Below, one piece after another: positions 61,638 to 64,000 of a stretch of DNA of 64,000 nucleotides; within the stretch, counting starts at the first letter, position 1, and every line of letters starts with the position of its first letter. The stretch is from an uncultured cyanobacterium. Its GTDB lineage: Bacteria; Cyanobacteriota; Cyanobacteriia; Cyanobacteriales; Nostocaceae. Both the position numbers and the translations under genes were made by a program. The notes beneath the pieces were generated by a model. That model saw only the letters and a list, made by a program, of their open reading frames with translations. It searched no databases and was not told the origin of the DNA. Location: assembly GCA_903848645.1 (NCBI GenBank), contig CAINGU010000073.1, forward strand, positions 26,265 to 90,264, written 5' to 3'.

Positions 61638-63095
61638 ATGACCAATGTTGATTACGATATAGTTATTATTGGTGGTAGTATTGCTGCACATCAAGCCGCT
61701 TTAACTGCTACTGGACTACAGGCTAAAGTAGCTTTAATTGTCGGGGCAGATTTTTCTTATGCCTATAATTTTAATTATCAATATGTACTCAGTGAAATTA
61801 GTAAAATTACCCAGCAAGCTCGGAATTTAACAAATCTGGGAATTTACGAAACAAATATTAACATAAACACAGCATCTTTTAATTGGAACAAGGCATTAAC
61901 TTATGCGCGTGCTGTCTCAAAAAATCTTAATCAAATAAATTCTCTACCTAATTTAGCTGCCCAAGGTGTTGATATTATTATTGGTAATGGTCAATTTCAA
62001 TCTTCGGGAAAATTAAGTTTTACAGTTAATGAAAGACGGTTATATAGTCGCACTTACTTACTCGCTAATGGTTCTCGTCCCCTCATACCCGATATTGCAG
62101 GATTAGGTACTATTGAATATCTGACTCTAGCTAATATTTGGACAGTTTTAGCAAAAACAACATTACCAGAAAATTGGGTAATTTTGGGTGGTGTTCCTCA
62201 AAGTATAGAAATAGCCCAAGTTTTAGCCAGATTCGGTTGTCATGTCACCTTAATAGTTAAACATTCTCATATTCTGCCTAATCTGGACTCAGAAATAGCT
62301 CAATTACTAACAGCACAATTAGAAGTTGATGGTGTGCGTGTTTTAACAGAAACCAAAGTTTCTCAAGTACGACGCATAGACAATAAAAAATGGGTGCAAG
62401 CAGAAAATCAAGCCATTGAAACTGATGAAATTTTGATCGCAACTGGACAACAACCAAATTTAGAAGATTTGAATTTACCAGCAGTAGGAGTAAAATGGTA
62501 TGAACACCGCTTGGTTGTCAATGAAAAATTACAAACTAAAAATCATCGAATTTACGCTTGTGGTGATGTGCTAGGTGGTTATGATATTCCGAATATTGGT
62601 AATTATGAAGCTAATATTGCCATAGAAAATGCCCTATTTTTTCCTAAACTGAAAGTTAATTATGAATCTGTTCCTTGGGGAATATATTCTCAGCCCATGG
62701 TAGCACAAGTTGGTTTAACAGAAATTCAAGCTAAAAACCGATATCCTCAAAATCAAGTTTTAGTTTGCAAGCAATATTTTAAAACAGCTACAGCCTCACA
62801 AATTCAAGGACAAATTCCAGGTATTTGTAAATTAATAGTTCTAGAAAATGGCAAAATTTTAGGATGTTCTATGTTAGGAATAGCCGCAGAAGAGTTAATT
62901 AGTTTAATTAGTTTAGCAATATCGCAAAATATTAAAGTTCAGAATTTAGATAAATTATCGCCTATTTATCCCAGCTTCTCCGAAATTTTGATGGAAACAG
63001 CGCGAGAATGGAATAGACACAGAATTAATAAAAACTATGGTTTACAAGAGTTGCTAGTAAGTTTCTTTAATTATCGTCGTGATTGGAATTTATAG
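61638..63095 (+). CDS. FAD/NAD(P)-dependent oxidoreductase of the lipoamide-dehydrogenase fold without redox-active cysteines
   Basis: The 485-residue flavoprotein has an FAD-binding start DYDIVIIGGSIAAHQAALTA (5-24), a second nucleotide-binding motif NWVILGGVPQSIEIAQVLAR, ILIATGQQPNLEDL, and the FAD motif YACGDVLGGYD. A C-terminal dimerisation domain ends FSEILMETAREWNRHRINK. The usual C-x4-C of lipoamide dehydrogenase/glutathione/mercuric reductases is absent (residues 39-49 read FSYAYNFNYQY), and the C-terminal H-P-T is Y-P-S. The substrate must therefore differ; the reaction is unknown. Confidence 0.8.
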   Translation: MTNVDYDIVIIGGSIAAHQAALTATGLQAKVALIVGADFSYAYNFNYQYVLSEISKITQQARNLTNLGIYETNININTASFNWNKALTYARAVSKNLNQINSLPNLAAQGVDIIIGNGQFQSSGKLSFTVNERRLYSRTYLLANGSRPLIPDIAGLGTIEYLTLANIWTVLAKTTLPENWVILGGVPQSIEIAQVLARFGCHVTLIVKHSHILPNLDSEIAQLLTAQLEVDGVRVLTETKVSQVRRIDNKKWVQAENQAIETDEILIATGQQPNLEDLNLPAVGVKWYEHRLVVNEKLQTKNHRIYACGDVLGGYDIPNIGNYEANIAIENALFFPKLKVNYESVPWGIYSQPMVAQVGLTEIQAKNRYPQNQVLVCKQYFKTATASQIQGQIPGICKLIVLENGKILGCSMLGIAAEELISLISLAISQNIKVQNLDKLSPIYPSFSEILMETAREWNRHRINKNYGLQELLVSFFNYRRDWNL

Positions 63096-63260
63096 TAAAT
63101 TATGCTTAAGCGTAACAAGAATTGTAGAGTTAATTAGGTTGGCATTGAAAATTGTCGTTATGGCAAGGCAAAAGGCAAAGCTTAAAAATTAACAAATACT
63201 TTGATTATATGGGGTTGCGTTGTCACTTAACCCGAACTATAATTTTATTAATTAAACCAG

Positions 63261-63911
63261 ATGAGTATTAAGAATACATTAAAAAACAAGATTTATACTC
63301 AGAATATGTCAAAACAAGTAAAAATATCAAATCATTTAATACAACAGTCTCCAGAAAAAGCCAGAGAAGAAAAACTCATGAATGAAGTGCTTCTTTTGGT
63401 AAAAACTTTGATTTATGAGCAGGAAATTACAATTAAGTTAATTATAGACTGTCTTTATGATATTGGTGCAACTAATTTGATTAACGAAAAATTTCAGGTT
63501 GGGACTTTCAATAAAACCCTAAAATTTATTACTAAAATATCTAAGCCAGCATTTAAAATCTTGGCTTGGCACTGGTTTAAGAATAATTGTCCTAACTTAA
63601 TTACTGGATGGCTGCAAAGTAAAGTTACATTTTCTCAAGTAAAAGAAGCGAAAATAGAAGTAGTGGAAGAAAATGAAACTACAAATATAACTGCTAATTC
63701 TCAGTTTTTAGATCAAAATCAAATTGATCAGGTAAAGCGTCTTCGTTTTCAGGTTAAGTTGCTAATAGGTCTTTTATTCGCAGTGGTGACAATGTTTAGT
63801 GGTAGTTTGATTTGGCTAAGTTATTCATTACAGCAATCGCATTTGCAAACCTTAGAAAAACTACAAAACCAAGTGAAAACTCTAGAATCTAGTACCGCAG
63901 GGCGGAATTAA
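63261..63911 (+). CDS. Uncharacterised single-helix membrane protein
   Basis: This is a 216-residue protein. The N-terminal 150 residues are helical and charged (ARTEEKLMNE-like region, then LVKTLIYEQEITIKLIIDCL). A transmembrane helix (LLIGLLFAVVTMFSGSLIWL) lies at about 172-191, followed by a short coiled coil (QTLEKLQNQVKTLESS). I know no family for it. A second ATG 15 codons in (MSKQVK) is an alternative start. Confidence 0.6.
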   Translation: MSIKNTLKNKIYTQNMSKQVKISNHLIQQSPEKAREEKLMNEVLLLVKTLIYEQEITIKLIIDCLYDIGATNLINEKFQVGTFNKTLKFITKISKPAFKILAWHWFKNNCPNLITGWLQSKVTFSQVKEAKIEVVEENETTNITANSQFLDQNQIDQVKRLRFQVKLLIGLLFAVVTMFSGSLIWLSYSLQQSHLQTLEKLQNQVKTLESSTAGRN

Positions 63912-63940
63912 AAATTAAAAATTAAAAATTAAAAAGCAGA
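63908..63940. repeat. AAAAATT heptamer repeat
   Basis: About four AAAAATT units follow the last gene. The remaining 60 bases of the window show no feature. Confidence 0.6.
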
Positions 63941-64000
63941 TTGTATAAGCTTTTCAGGGATTTTTAATGGTTGGTTGATTTACGCTGTTGTGTAATAGTG

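Overview
The window looks like chromosome from a filamentous, probably heterocyst-forming cyanobacterium of the Anabaena/Dolichospermum/Aphanizomenon type. The support is chlorophyll synthase (ChlG), the cytochrome b6f subunit PetP, a Ycf66 protein, a separate atpD-atpC (beta-epsilon) ATP synthase operon, a GUN4 domain, frequent GCGATCGC (HIP1) octamers, and heptamer tandem repeats (TCAGTTG, TTCCCTG, TTGGTGA, AAAAATT) between genes. Base composition is AT-rich. I see no rRNA, tRNA or CRISPR array.

Layout. (1) 1-12.6 kb, all minus strand: a polysaccharide locus. Reading with transcription it holds an ABC-2 exporter (permease then ATPase), a double methyltransferase, a GT2 enzyme, a 1042-residue methyltransferase/GT/GT4 fusion, further GT4 and GT2 enzymes, GDP-mannose 4,6-dehydratase and the start of RfbC. 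Three consecutive gene products end in the same tryptophan-rich tail (four copies). Glycosyltransferase and PIN-toxin fragments show decay at the distal end. (2) 12.7-14.2 kb: two Uma2-type nuclease-fold genes. (3) 14.3-25.5 kb: photosynthesis and core metabolism (petP, a Get3d-like ATPase, chlG, gnd, ycf66, a BioD/DRTGG protein, an SPFH protein, atpC, atpD). (4) 25.7-35.6 kb: a TumE-like toxin pair, small conserved genes, a SirB1-like protein, a dynamin-like GTPase, a MacAB-type exporter, a TPR protein and a sigma factor. (5) 35.8-45.9 kb: a glyoxalase-fold membrane protein, a HicA-like/HTH pair, a CbbX-like AAA+ ATPase, an M48 protease, a helicase-like protein without a P-loop, a creatininase-family protein and a CHASE2 kinase. 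(6) 46.7-53 kb: a LabA-type NYN protein, leuA, TacA-TacT and ParD-ParE toxin modules, an 82-bp tandem repeat, and a kinase-GUN4 gene cut by an in-frame stop. (7) 53.3-57.7 kb: aminotransferase, GT2-TPR protein, uvrC. (8) 57.7-59.4 kb: a protein-free stretch that I read as an array of about 100-nt small RNAs, each with its own intrinsic terminator. (9) 59.4-64 kb: an IS630 remnant, HU, cobD-like aminotransferase, a flavoprotein lacking its catalytic residues, and a membrane protein.

How the genes work together. The exporter, sugar-nucleotide enzymes, glycosyltransferases and methyltransferases of region 1 plausibly build and export one decorated surface glycan, and the shared C-terminal tail suggests that several of its enzymes are held in one place. 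PetP, Get3d and ChlG sit together at the thylakoid/pigment interface. The most promising undescribed items are the small-RNA array at 57.94-59.21 kb, the shared C-terminal tail, and several enzymes with lost catalytic residues (helicase-like, lipoamide-dehydrogenase-like, and CbbX with a changed pore loop). All family assignments were made by eye from residues; no database search was run.
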